Of a stretch of DNA of 64,000 bases, positions 27,147-33,666 are shown piece after piece. The number at the start of each line of letters is the position of its first letter. The stretch's first letter is position 1. Source of the DNA: Streptomyces sp. NBC_00390 (lineage in GTDB: Bacteria > Actinomycetota > Actinomycetes > Streptomycetales > Streptomycetaceae). A model generated the notes under the pieces. The model did not search any database. It was given only the letters and a program-made list of their open reading frames with translations, and was not told where the DNA came from. The DNA is taken from assembly GCF_036057275.1 (NCBI RefSeq), contig NZ_CP107945.1, positions 7,936,001 to 8,000,000 of the forward strand. The letters run 5' to 3'. The translations under genes were made by a program, and so were the position numbers.

Positions 27147-28037
27147 CAAACTGATCGTTTCAGAATGAGTTGAGCTGCGGGTCGTGTGCTCGACAATCTT
27201 GGTCGGCAGGGTGTCCGGGGTGCGTGCTGATCTTGTTCCTGACGACCTGTGGGAGCGGGTGGCCCCGCTGCTGCCGCCTGCTCGCGAACGGCGCCATCGC
27301 CACCCCGGGCGGCTGCGCGTTCCTGACCGAGTGGCACTCGCCGGTGTGATGTATGTGCTGCGGACGGTGTCGCATGGCGTGATGTCCCCGCGGAGACGGT
27401 GGGCTGCTCCGGGGTGACGGCCTGGCGCCGGCTGCGGGATTGGACCGAGGCCGGCGTGTGGCCGCGCCTGCACGCTGCCCTGCTGACCGAGCTTCGCCGT
27501 GCCGGCCTGCTGGACCTGGACGACTGCTCCATGGACGGGGCGCACGTCCGGGCTCTCAAAGGGGGATCACGTCGGCCCCTCACCGGTCGACCGCGCCCGC
27601 CCCGGCTCGAAGCACCACCTGATCGTCGACCGCCACGGGACCCCGCTCGCCGTCACCCTCACCGGCGGCAACCGGCACGACGTCACCCAGCTCCTGCCGC
27701 GGCTGGACGCCATCCCACCGATTCGGGGACTTCGGGGACGCCCCGCTGCAGGCCCCGGCGCCTGTACGCCGACCGGGGCTACGACTTCGACAAGTACCGC
27801 CGCCTGCTGTGGAAGCGCGGCATCAAACCCCTGATCGCCCGACGCGGCGTCGCCCACGGCTCCGGACTGGGCAAGGTGCGCTGGGTGGTTGAGCGCGCCC
27901 TCGCCTGGCTGCACCAGTTCAAACGGCTCCGCACCCGCTACGAACGACGCGCCGATCTCCACCAGGGCCTGCTCGAACTGGCCTGCAGCCTCATATGCCT
28001 CCGCCGCCTACGAACCTCATCCTGAAGCGATCAGTTG
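27147..28037 (+). mobile_element. IS5-family insertion sequence
   Basis: About 0.9 kb with imperfect terminal inverted repeats: CTGATCGTTTCAGAATGAG at 27151-27169 against CTCATCCTGAAGCGATCAG (28016-28034), 17 of 19 positions complementary. It contains a transposase gene broken by frameshifts. A second, better-matching right inverted repeat lies at 28504-28520, so the true unit may be 27151-28520 with one passenger gene. No clear target-site duplication was seen. Confidence 0.75.
27184..28025 (+). pseudogene. IS5-family DDE transposase, frameshifted
   Basis: Reads as one IS5 transposase only if three single-base indels are repaired: a missing base near 27361-27367 (VLRxGVAWRDVP), an extra G in the run 27561-27565 (ALKGDHVGPSPVDR) and a missing C near 27739-27746 (GLRGRP...RRLYADRGYDFD). 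DDE residues can be traced in DDCSMDGAHV, LTGGNRHD and WVVERALAWLHQFKR. The N-terminal LVPDDLWERVAPLLPP is typical. Two of the three indels lie in homopolymer runs, so assembly error is possible, but the reading as given is inactive. Confidence 0.82.
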
Positions 28038-28432
28038 GCTACGCTGAACCACCCCGGCCGCACCTCATTCAGAAGCGGTTGCAGCGATTGCACTGCGGAC
28101 CGCAGGTCCTGATCCGTGACGTCAAGAGGCTCCGGCAGGCTCAGCCCATACCAGCGCAGCCGCCAGAAGTCGAAGACTTCGCTCCCGTCGGCTGCGAAGT
28201 CCACATCGACGTCAGCGCCGTTGTCGCTCACGAAGCGGCACCCTGCTCCGTGAACCTTGTAGGAGTAGGTGCCGATGTGATCACTCCGGCTGATCCGGCG
28301 TGAACGGGCCAGGCCGACGACGTCCGCCAGTCGCTCGAGCGAGGGGTTCGCCGCCCTCATGGCCTCATCAATCGCGTTCAGAGCGCGGACGTAACCGAGC
28401 ACGAGGTCTCGCGCAGCCCCAACCTGTTCCAT
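28031..28432 (-). CDS. DUF6896-type protein carried beside the IS
   Basis: 133-aa cytoplasmic protein with the look of the DUF6896 family: YSYKVHGAGCRFVSDNGADVD, then VDFAADGSEVFDFWRLRWYGLSL. Function is unknown; small single-domain proteins of this kind can be immunity factors, but that is inference. Its TGA stop lies inside the inner right inverted repeat of the IS (28031-28033), and the outer right inverted repeat lies 70 bp upstream of its ATG. The gene is therefore enclosed between the two right ends and may travel with the IS. Confidence 0.65.
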   Translation of the reverse strand: MEQVGAARDLVLGYVRALNAIDEAMRAANPSLERLADVVGLARSRRISRSDHIGTYSYKVHGAGCRFVSDNGADVDVDFAADGSEVFDFWRLRWYGLSLPEPLDVTDQDLRSAVQSLQPLLNEVRPGWFSVAN

Positions 28433-28503
28433 ACGGCGTCATCCCCCCTGAGCCCGTGACTGAAGGGATTGTTCCATGGGCCGCCAGCGTCTCCGCAGGA
28501 CGG

Positions 28504-28520
28504 CATTCTGAAACGATCAG
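28504..28520. repeat. Second right inverted repeat of the IS
   Basis: CATTCTGAAACGATCAG is the exact reverse complement of the IS left end at 27151-27167 (17 of 17), whereas the inner right end at 28018-28034 matches 15 of 17. It defines an alternative 1370-bp unit that includes the DUF6896-type gene. Confidence 0.75.
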
Positions 28521-28566
28521 TAAGACACCTCTAGGGTTTGGTCACCAGCAGTGATCGCGGACGTTC

Positions 28567-29138
28567 TCACTCGCCTTCGAGTGAAGTCGCCGGTATCTCC
28601 TTGAGTCGAGAGTCTGAGTCGAGCAACCAGCGGACGCCAGAGTCATCCTTGAATTGCACAATTGGTCGGGCGCCCATCAGGTCAAAGGGCTCTATGCGCT
28701 GCGATTTGAATGAGCATTCCTGCGAGCGGCCGAGCACCCGTATTCGACCAGGACCGAGATAGTCCTCGGACCAGCCTCGAGCGGCTGGAGCACCTGCGAA
28801 GAGGGCGGAGACCTCATGGAGTGGAGCGCCACTCGTGTTGCGAACGACAACCACCCAGCGGTCCGCGTTCTCTGGCTGTCCAGTCTCGTCGTTCGGCTCC
28901 CCCACCGCGCGCAGTTCCAGGAGTATCTGCCTGGCTTGGGCCGAGCGGCGATCGGCAAGTTCGGATAGCAGCGCCTCGCGTTCGAGTCGAAGATTCGCCG
29001 CCTGCTCCTCAATGACTCGCGCTGCTCCCTGATCTGATCTTGTTGGCTTCGCAGGGTTCCGCGTGCGTAGAAGGCTGCGGCTGCAGCGAATGCGCCAGCT
29101 ACCCAGGTTGGGCCGTCCCCCCAGTCGATGCCACCCAT
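28567..29138 (-). pseudogene. Frameshifted membrane-anchored coiled-coil protein
   Basis: Two overlapping frames join into one typical actinobacterial protein. It starts MGGIDWGDGPTWVAGAF with a TM helix (WVAGAFAAAAAFYARG), followed by a coiled coil (LRSQQDQIREQR...IEEQAANLRLEREALL) and a C-terminal domain (DRWVVVVRNTSGAPLHEVSALF...VQFKDDSGVRWLLDSDSRLKEI). The frame changes near 29015, where one base is missing after QRE. The stop is at 28567. The role of the intact family is unknown. Confidence 0.6.
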
Positions 29139-29248
29139 GCGCGTGGGCGTAGAGGAGCGCATGGGCCGCCTGGGAGACGGCCCAGATCAGGCAACGAAAG
29201 CCCCAGCCCGCGACGGGGACGCAGACCGACCGGGACGGGTGCTGAGCG

Positions 29249-29380
29249 TCAGCCCTCGGACGGGACCTGGAACATCCGTCGCGGCCTCGGCTCCTCCGGG
29301 TCACGCGACACCGGGAGTTGGCTGCGCTTCCACGCGGCGACGAGCTCGGCGTACCGCGGATCAATCCACTCTTGGGCCAT
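29249..29380 (-). CDS. Very small hypothetical protein
   Basis: 43-aa frame, MAQEWIDPRYAELVAAWKRSQ... ending RRMFQVPSEG. The amphipathic N-terminus and sensible composition favour a real gene; there is no recognised domain. It lies between two minus-strand genes of the element. Confidence 0.4.
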   Translation of the reverse strand: MAQEWIDPRYAELVAAWKRSQLPVSRDPEEPRPRRMFQVPSEG

Positions 29381-29478
29381 GTCTGTCAGGCTACGCGGGC
29401 GGACCACGCTGGGCGGGAGAAAGCCCCGGCCAGCCTGCGACGGGGGACGCAGACCGACCGGGGCGGCAATGGGGCCGA

Positions 29479-29859
29479 TCACCCGAGGGTGATCCTGCCG
29501 GTGCGCACGCTGTCATGGTTGGCGAAGAGACTGTCCAGGCGCACGGTCCGCTCGAACTCGCCGACCCACTTGGCACCGGGCAGGTCGCGGTACGAGGGGG
29601 CGTGGCAGATGCGGGCCCGGGTGCACTGGGTCAGGATCCAGCGGGCAGCGGCCTGGGTGCTGGGCGGGTTGGTGAACATCGTTGCTGCCATCCGCCACAG
29701 ATGCTCCCCCGTGGCGGTGTCCGGCTCAACGACGCCGACGATGGCAATGTCGCCCAGGCCGCGGGCGTCGCTGGACTGCGTGGTGTACCCGACCATCAGG
29801 CCGCCCAGAGGGAACAGCGTGATCCGGCTGCAGGCGGTTACCGCTTCGAGGGTGGGCAC
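29479..29859 (-). CDS. Hypothetical protein of the integrated element
   Basis: 126-aa cytoplasmic protein that I do not recognise. It has a hydrophobic N-terminal half (SRITLFPLGGLMVGYTTQSSDARGLGDIAIVGVVEP) and a helical C-terminal part (HLWRMAATMFTNPPSTQAAARWIL). It lies 60 bp downstream of the glycine-rich-domain gene on the same strand and may belong to its transcript. Confidence 0.6.
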   Translation of the reverse strand: MPTLEAVTACSRITLFPLGGLMVGYTTQSSDARGLGDIAIVGVVEPDTATGEHLWRMAATMFTNPPSTQAAARWILTQCTRARICHAPSYRDLPGAKWVGEFERTVRLDSLFANHDSVRTGRITLG

Positions 29860-29919
29860 GACAGGCTCCGTCCGAGAGAAGGGAGCGCGGCCGCCACAAG
29901 GGACGGCCGCGCAGGTGGG

Positions 29920-30372
29920 TCAGCTACCTCCGCCGCCGCAGCCTCCGCCGTCGCCGCAGCAGGCTGGCGGGTTGCACTCGGCCGCCGTGCCCCACAGGTC
30001 GTGGTCGATGACGTAGCCCATCTCCTCGATGGCAGCCACGGTCCGCTTGATGGCGACGCCGTCACGCAGACGCTGCCCCTTCACCGGGGCGTGGTGCAGG
30101 AAGCCGCCGAACCGCTGCTCGCAGAACGCCGCGTACTCGCGGGTGTGCAGCATGAACGCGTGCCACCCCGGGTCGACCATGCTCGACGGAGACAGTGGTA
30201 CGTCGGTCCGGTGGCCGGCCATGTCGATGAACGCCAGGGCCTGCTCCATCACGCGCTCGGCGTGCTGGCGGGTCATGTTCTCTTCGAGCTCGAGGAACGT
30301 GAGGAGCCGTCCGAACAGCTCGTCGTCGACGAGTTGGCGGGCGGAGATCCGTTCCGGTGCAAGAGCTGTCAT
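29920..30372 (-). CDS. Glycine-rich-domain (GRDP-like) protein
   Basis: 150-aa protein whose core resembles the bacterial glycine-rich-domain-containing (GRDP/DUF1399-like) family: DDELFGRLLTFLELEENMTRQHAERVMEQALAF, then VDPGWHAFMLHTREYAAFCEQRFGGFLHH. The tail is Cys/Gly-rich (ECNPPACCGDGGGCGGGGS), reminiscent of a metal-binding or modified peptide tail. ATG 30372 has GGAG 6 nt upstream. It follows two small coupled zinc-knuckle-like genes on the same strand at a distance of ~120 bp. Biochemical function is unknown. Confidence 0.72.
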   Translation of the reverse strand: MTALAPERISARQLVDDELFGRLLTFLELEENMTRQHAERVMEQALAFIDMAGHRTDVPLSPSSMVDPGWHAFMLHTREYAAFCEQRFGGFLHHAPVKGQRLRDGVAIKRTVAAIEEMGYVIDHDLWGTAAECNPPACCGDGGGCGGGGS

Positions 30373-30493
30373 GTCATGCTCCTTGGTGTGCTCGGCACGT
30401 GGCCTATCCGCGCGCCGTGGTGCGCTGGGCTCCTGGCGTGGAGCCCTCACCGCCCTGGCCGGTTTCCGGGCTGGAGCATCGGCCAGGGCGGGG

Positions 30494-30637
30494 TCACTTG
30501 GGGCGCCTGATACAGAGCGGATGGCGCCAGTTGTCGGGCCGTGCGCCGGACGCGGAGAACTGCGGGACGCGCACGGCCGGGCCCGTGACGGGCTTGTCGC
30601 AGACGACGCAGATACGAGTGCCGCCCTCAGTCGTCAT
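30494..30637 (-). CDS. Small CxxC...HxxC zinc-knuckle-like protein (second of pair)
   Basis: 47 aa. RICVVCDKP supplies a CxxC and the end WRHPLCIRR supplies HxxC, a likely four-ligand zinc site spaced by ~30 residues. The start ATG overlaps the stop of the upstream small gene (ATGA, 30634-30637). The pairing with a similar protein suggests duplication and joint function. Confidence 0.6.
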   Translation of the reverse strand: MTTEGGTRICVVCDKPVTGPAVRVPQFSASGARPDNWRHPLCIRRPK

Positions 30638-30816
30638 GCCGGCCGCCCCGCCGCGTCCGCGTCTCGCTCGACCGGTAGGCGCTCGTCCAGTGCCTTGACG
30701 CCTCGGGCAGCGGCACAGGACGCATGGGCGTGCTGTGCCCAGCCGGGGCCGCTGTTCGAGATTGCGACGGCCACAACGAGGTTGGCTCCCGGCAAGTCGC
30801 AATAGGTGCAGAGCAT
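30634..30816 (-). CDS. Small CxxC...HxxC zinc-knuckle-like protein (first of pair)
   Basis: 60 aa. MLCTYCDLPGANLVVAVA gives a CxxC at the very N-terminus, and QHAHASCAAARG gives HxxC about 25 residues later. The tail is acidic/basic and probably unstructured. ATG 30816 is the natural start because the first Cys follows immediately; the longer frame to 30852 lacks support. It overlaps the next gene by 4 nt. Confidence 0.58.
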   Translation of the reverse strand: MLCTYCDLPGANLVVAVAISNSGPGWAQHAHASCAAARGVKALDERLPVERDADAAGRPA

Positions 30817-30895
30817 CAGGGCGCCCCCGAGTCGCAGTGACTGTCCTGTCACCGACCGTAGGAACGTTGCTCAGAAAGCTCGAGCGGATTGCTCG

Positions 30896-31756
30896 CTATT
30901 TCTCGCATCCGCCCGAGGATTGCTCCCCCAGGGTGTCGAGGGCGCCATGGAGCAGACGGCGCGCGTCGGCGCCGTATCGGGCCATGGTCGCCAGCCGGTC
31001 GAACACACCCCGGTACAGCCGCAGTTCCTCGGGCTGCGTCAGGCGCATCTCGGCGGCGAACGTCTCGACCATGATGATCCGGTCGTCGAACATCCAGAAG
31101 CCATGCAGAGGGCTGACCGGCAGGCGAATCCCGAACGGAACGATGCCCAGTCGCACGGACGCGAGCGAGGACGCGCTCACGAGTCGGTCGATCTGACCGG
31201 CCATGACGTCACGAGGTGCGGTGCCGTATTGCAGCACCGCTTCGGTGATGACGAAGTGGAAGCGGCGCCCCGGCTGGTAGAGGACGTTCTGCCGTTCCAT
31301 GCGGGCCTGCACGCCTGCGTCAATGTCGTTCGTGATGCCGTACAGGTCCACGACCTCGGCGAGGCGACACCGTGCGTACTCCGGGGTCTGCAGCAGGCCG
31401 GGCACCCAGGTGCTCTCGAAGGCGCGGATGACGTTCGTAGCGGCGTCGACCTCGGCGAGTGCCTGCTGGCGAAGCTTGGTTCCGTCGCGCAGCTGCCGAC
31501 GCCAGTCTGCGTACTGCGTCTCGAGGTTCCGCAACGCCGCAACGAGTGCGGGCGTCTCTTCGACCGCATCGCAGGCGGCCGCCCACGCGGCTATGTCCGC
31601 CTCGGACGGACTCTGCCGACCGAGCTCGATCTTGCTGACCTTGCTGGCCTGCCAGCCCAATGCCTCTGCGAGCCCCTTGCCGTTGAGAGCAGCTTCACGG
31701 CGGAGCTCGCGGAGGCGCTGGCCGAGCGCTTCACGCGCTTCGTGGATCTTCGTCAC
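30896..31756 (-). CDS. XRE-family regulator with DUF5753 domain
   Basis: 286-aa transcription factor of the abundant Streptomyces HTH-DUF5753 type. The HTH occupies residues ~8-65 (LGQRLRELRREAALNGKGLAEALGWQASKVSKIELGRQSPSEADI). The DUF5753 domain follows, with STWVPGLLQTPEYARCRL, RMERQNVLYQ, FVITEAVLQYG and LGIVPFG. The start GTG at 31756 overlaps the stop of the DUF6879 gene by 4 nt, so both are co-translated. Members usually pair with a small DUF397 or a DUF6879 partner and act in developmental or dormant toxin-antitoxin-like circuits. Confidence 0.88.
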   Translation of the reverse strand: MTKIHEAREALGQRLRELRREAALNGKGLAEALGWQASKVSKIELGRQSPSEADIAAWAAACDAVEETPALVAALRNLETQYADWRRQLRDGTKLRQQALAEVDAATNVIRAFESTWVPGLLQTPEYARCRLAEVVDLYGITNDIDAGVQARMERQNVLYQPGRRFHFVITEAVLQYGTAPRDVMAGQIDRLVSASSLASVRLGIVPFGIRLPVSPLHGFWMFDDRIIMVETFAAEMRLTQPEELRLYRGVFDRLATMARYGADARRLLHGALDTLGEQSSGGCEK

Positions 31757-32289
31757 CGGCTGGTGGCCCGCCCGGCGACGTAGTCGGCATACGGGATGGC
31801 ATGGTGCCAGGCCGTGTCACGCAGGTAGCTGTGCTGGACGACTTGCTTTGGGTCCTCGATCATCTCGGTGCCGAGGGGGACGCCTTCGTCTGTGAAGTGC
31901 ATGCGCCCGAGACGGCAGGAGTCGAAGAGCCAGTAGTCGTAGTCGGGCAGGCCCAGCTTGTCCGCCTGTGCCTGCGACAGGTAGCGGATGTCCTCGCCGA
32001 CCTGGACGTTGAACTGGCACAGCCACAGCTCGAACTCGAGGTAGTCGGTGAGAACGTCGGGGACGACCCGAACGCGCGCGATCCGCTTGCCCTGCTCGAT
32101 GCCGCGGCGCATGGTGTCCAGCCACGGCTGGAACCAGTCGGTGCCGGGGTCCTCGCCGCGCCGGTGACGGGCGAAGGGCTCCCGTTCCTCGTCGACGGTG
32201 TAGACCGTGCGGGTCTCCAGGCGCCAGGCGGTGTGCTCGAAGTCCTCGAAGAGGCGTCCGAAAACCTCGCCCGTGATCAGGTCGGGCAC
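31753..32289 (-). CDS. DUF6879 family protein
   Basis: 178-aa protein of the DUF6879 family, typically encoded next to XRE-DUF5753 regulators. Diagnostic segments are FGRLFEDFEHTAWRLETRTVY, ARVRVVPDVLTDYLEFELW, GEDIRYL, DYWLFDSCRLGRMHF and VVQHSYLRDTAWHHAIPY. GTG 32289 is fixed by AAGGAG 4 nt upstream and by the 1-nt gap to the preceding gene stop. Biochemical role is unknown; it is coupled to the regulator on the 3' side. Confidence 0.85.
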   Translation of the reverse strand: MPDLITGEVFGRLFEDFEHTAWRLETRTVYTVDEEREPFARHRRGEDPGTDWFQPWLDTMRRGIEQGKRIARVRVVPDVLTDYLEFELWLCQFNVQVGEDIRYLSQAQADKLGLPDYDYWLFDSCRLGRMHFTDEGVPLGTEMIEDPKQVVQHSYLRDTAWHHAIPYADYVAGRATSR

Positions 32290-32290
32290 G

Positions 32291-32491
32291 TCACTCCTTG
32301 GGCGCGAAACGGGTGAGGAGCTCGCGGGGCACCTCGACGAACGACTCGCCGTCGAGGACGTCCCGCAGCTGGCCAAGGGCTTCCTCGTCGGTGACGACGT
32401 AGCCCTGGACAACGATGGTGCCGCGGTCGGTCTCGTACAGCGTGGGACAGTTTCCGCCACCCGAGGTGGTGCCGATAAAGCGTAACTTCAT
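32291..32491 (-). CDS. 66-aa protein, first gene of the DUF6879/XRE triad
   Basis: Small acidic cytoplasmic protein (starting MKLRFIGTTSGGGNCPTLYE, with GTIVVQGYVVTDEEALGQL and VEVPRELLTRFAPKE). It has the size and position of DUF397-type partners of XRE regulators but a different sequence. ATG 32491 has GGGGAAG just upstream, and the stop is 1 nt before the DUF6879 start, so the three genes form one tightly packed operon. Confidence 0.75.
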   Translation of the reverse strand: MKLRFIGTTSGGGNCPTLYETDRGTIVVQGYVVTDEEALGQLRDVLDGESFVEVPRELLTRFAPKE

Positions 32492-32641
32492 GACGCTTCC
32501 CCTCTCGCAGACATTTCTCGAAATTGCAGCAGCAGGCCGAAGGTTGAACAAGGGCGCGTTCCGGACATGGCGAATGCTCCCTAATCGTGTGACTACGGGC
32601 GCTACGTTGGCGCCCTCACTCGCGCGCCTTGGGGGGCTGCC

Positions 32642-32812
32642 ATGAAAGCGTTCCTGATTTTCCTTGCCTTCATCCTCGGGTCGCTTGCCCTCGGCGGGGT
32701 CGGTAGCATCGCCAAAGCTGCGGACACCCCGACCTTGGTCGGAGATGTCGTGATCACCGGGCTGCTCGGGCTCGGTGCGTGGAAGCGCTGGTCTGTCGCA
32801 CGGAGCCGCTGA
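32642..32812 (+). CDS. Small two-helix membrane protein
   Basis: 56 aa with a first hydrophobic segment FLIFLAFILGSLALGGVG and a second one LVGDVVITGLLGLGAW, ending in a basic KRWSVARSR. ATG 32642 has a GGGGGG site upstream. It is the only clear plus-strand gene of the element and runs divergently from the triad. It resembles short Spd-type or holin-like membrane peptides in size only. Confidence 0.55.
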   Translation: MKAFLIFLAFILGSLALGGVGSIAKAADTPTLVGDVVITGLLGLGAWKRWSVARSR

Positions 32813-32937
32813 ACGCACGACAGTGCCCCTCACCGATGCCCGCGGGGAGGGGCGCTGGTGTGCGCTAGCCGAGCATTGTGCTGGCCGCCACACCGAGCAG
32901 ACCGACAACGAGCACCGGCAGGCCGAGCGCCGCATGC

Positions 32938-33198
32938 TTACGCACAACGGTGCAGTGAAGCCTTCGCCCGGGCCGTAGATGCCTTCGCCGAGTCAGAACA
33001 ACGCAGGCTCTCCGAACAGCCGGAAGCCCGGTCGCTCCGGGCGTAGTTCTCCTTACCGAATGCCAGCGTCTCGGGTTTGACGCCAGGCGTTGAGCAGCCG
33101 GCGGCCGAGGCGCAGCCGTCGGTGCGGAACGGCCGGACGGCACATGACACTGCGCAGCAGCCGAGGGCGCCGAGGATGAGCAGGCTAGCGGGGACCAT
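32938..33198 (-). CDS. Cys-rich hypothetical protein with N-terminal hydrophobic segment
   Basis: 86-aa frame beginning MVPASLLILGALGCCAVSCAV, which could be a TM or lipoprotein-type signal (LGCC), followed by a Cys/Ser-rich part (ASAAGCSTPG, SGCSESLRCSDSAK). Coding support is limited to composition. A 26-codon membrane-peptide frame (GTG at 32945) overlaps its end. Confidence 0.3.
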   Translation of the reverse strand: MVPASLLILGALGCCAVSCAVRPFRTDGCASAAGCSTPGVKPETLAFGKENYARSDRASGCSESLRCSDSAKASTARAKASLHRCA

Positions 33199-33310
33199 GA
33201 GGGCAGGGAACGCGGACGGATCTTGGATAGGCCGGCACGCGGCGAGGGCACCAGAGGGCGAATAACGCTGCGAAATGATGACAAACACTGGCAGTAGTTT
33301 TCGCAGCTCA

Positions 33311-33349
33311 GATGGGGTGCGAGGGCATCGCCGCAGGTCGCACCCCATC
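33311..33349. terminator. Hairpin beside attR
   Basis: Perfect 12-bp inverted repeat GATGGGGTGCGA (33311-33322) and TCGCACCCCATC (33338-33349), 15-nt loop, 5 bp before attR. It may be a terminator at the element edge or an arm-type recombination site. Confidence 0.45.
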
Positions 33350-33354
33350 CGGGC

Positions 33355-33388
33355 TCACTGGTACTTCCAGTGGTTCACCGTTCTGTTC
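33355..33388 (+). repeat. attR, 34-bp attachment-site copy
   Basis: Identical to attL (26652-26685), followed by the original last 20 codons of the permease gene, so the integration polarity is clear. Confidence 0.82.
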
Positions 33389-33451
33389 CTCGCGGGCGCA
33401 CTCGCACTCGGCGCGCTCGTACGCGCCTTGCGGAGCCGCCGGGGAGCCTGA
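33356..33451 (+). pseudogene. Displaced original C-terminal end of the permease gene
   Basis: 32 codons in frame, HWYFQWFTVLF followed by LAGALALGALVRALRSRRGA and a TGA. The first 11 codons repeat those in the intact gene body; the rest is the natural last TM helix end and basic tail. It has no start codon and is not expressed as a protein. Confidence 0.82.
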
Positions 33452-33478
33452 GGGCTGCCGAGCGCCAGGAGCAACGAC

Positions 33479-33523
33479 ACGCCCCTGGCCCTCCCGTCGC
33501 GCGGACGGGAGGGCCAGGGGCGT
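33479..33523. terminator. Original terminator of the permease gene
   Basis: Perfect 20-bp inverted repeat (33479-33498 and 33504-33523) with a 5-nt loop, 28 nt after the displaced permease stop. The insertion has moved it 6.7 kb from the gene it served. Confidence 0.72.
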
Positions 33524-33613
33524 GCGGCTGCGCTCCGGGACGCGGCGGCCCGTGAGCACCACGTAACGGAGCGGCAATCGGAGGGCAATCCGGCGGACGC
33601 GGGCTCCTCCTAA

Positions 33614-33633
33614 TTTCTGTCGTGCGACAGAAA
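33614..33633. promoter_or_regulatory. Palindromic operator upstream of the carboxylase operon
   Basis: TTTCTGTCGTGCGACAGAAA, a palindrome except at its centre, preceded by CCTAA and 33 bp before the first DUF1989 start. It is the partner of the site at 25172-25191. No guanidine-I (ykkC) riboswitch was recognised here. Confidence 0.74.
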
Positions 33634-33666
33634 TGCCGAATGCCGAGCCGGAGGAGGTCTGCCGCC

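Larger units (their letters stand above)
26652..33388. mobile_element. Degenerate integrative element in the permease 3' end
   Basis: A ~6.7-kb insertion bounded by 34-bp direct repeats that are also the last shared codons of the permease gene. The integrase remnant lies at the attL end and reads toward it, as usual for tyrosine-recombinase elements. Cargo runs mainly on the minus strand: IS5-type insertion, DUF6896-type gene, a decayed gene, small proteins, and an XRE/DUF6879 triad. Gene density, third-position GC and codon use are lower than in the flanking backbone. No replication initiator, FtsK/Tra-type transfer gene or phage structural gene is visible, so it is a relic or an element mobilised in trans. 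Confidence 0.82.

Noticed and set aside
32865..33284. 139-codon minus-strand frame near the right end of the element
   Set aside because: Most of it is Pro/Arg-rich and overlaps another frame; only the final ~26 codons look like a membrane peptide, which is too little to call.
26652..33388. Known anti-phage defence island inside the element
   Set aside because: No nuclease, helicase, TIR, restriction-modification or retron-type genes are visible; only small uncharacterised proteins and a regulator triad.
26600..33460. tRNA gene as integration site
   Set aside because: The att core lies in the permease coding frame and no cloverleaf-like sequence was recognised near either end.
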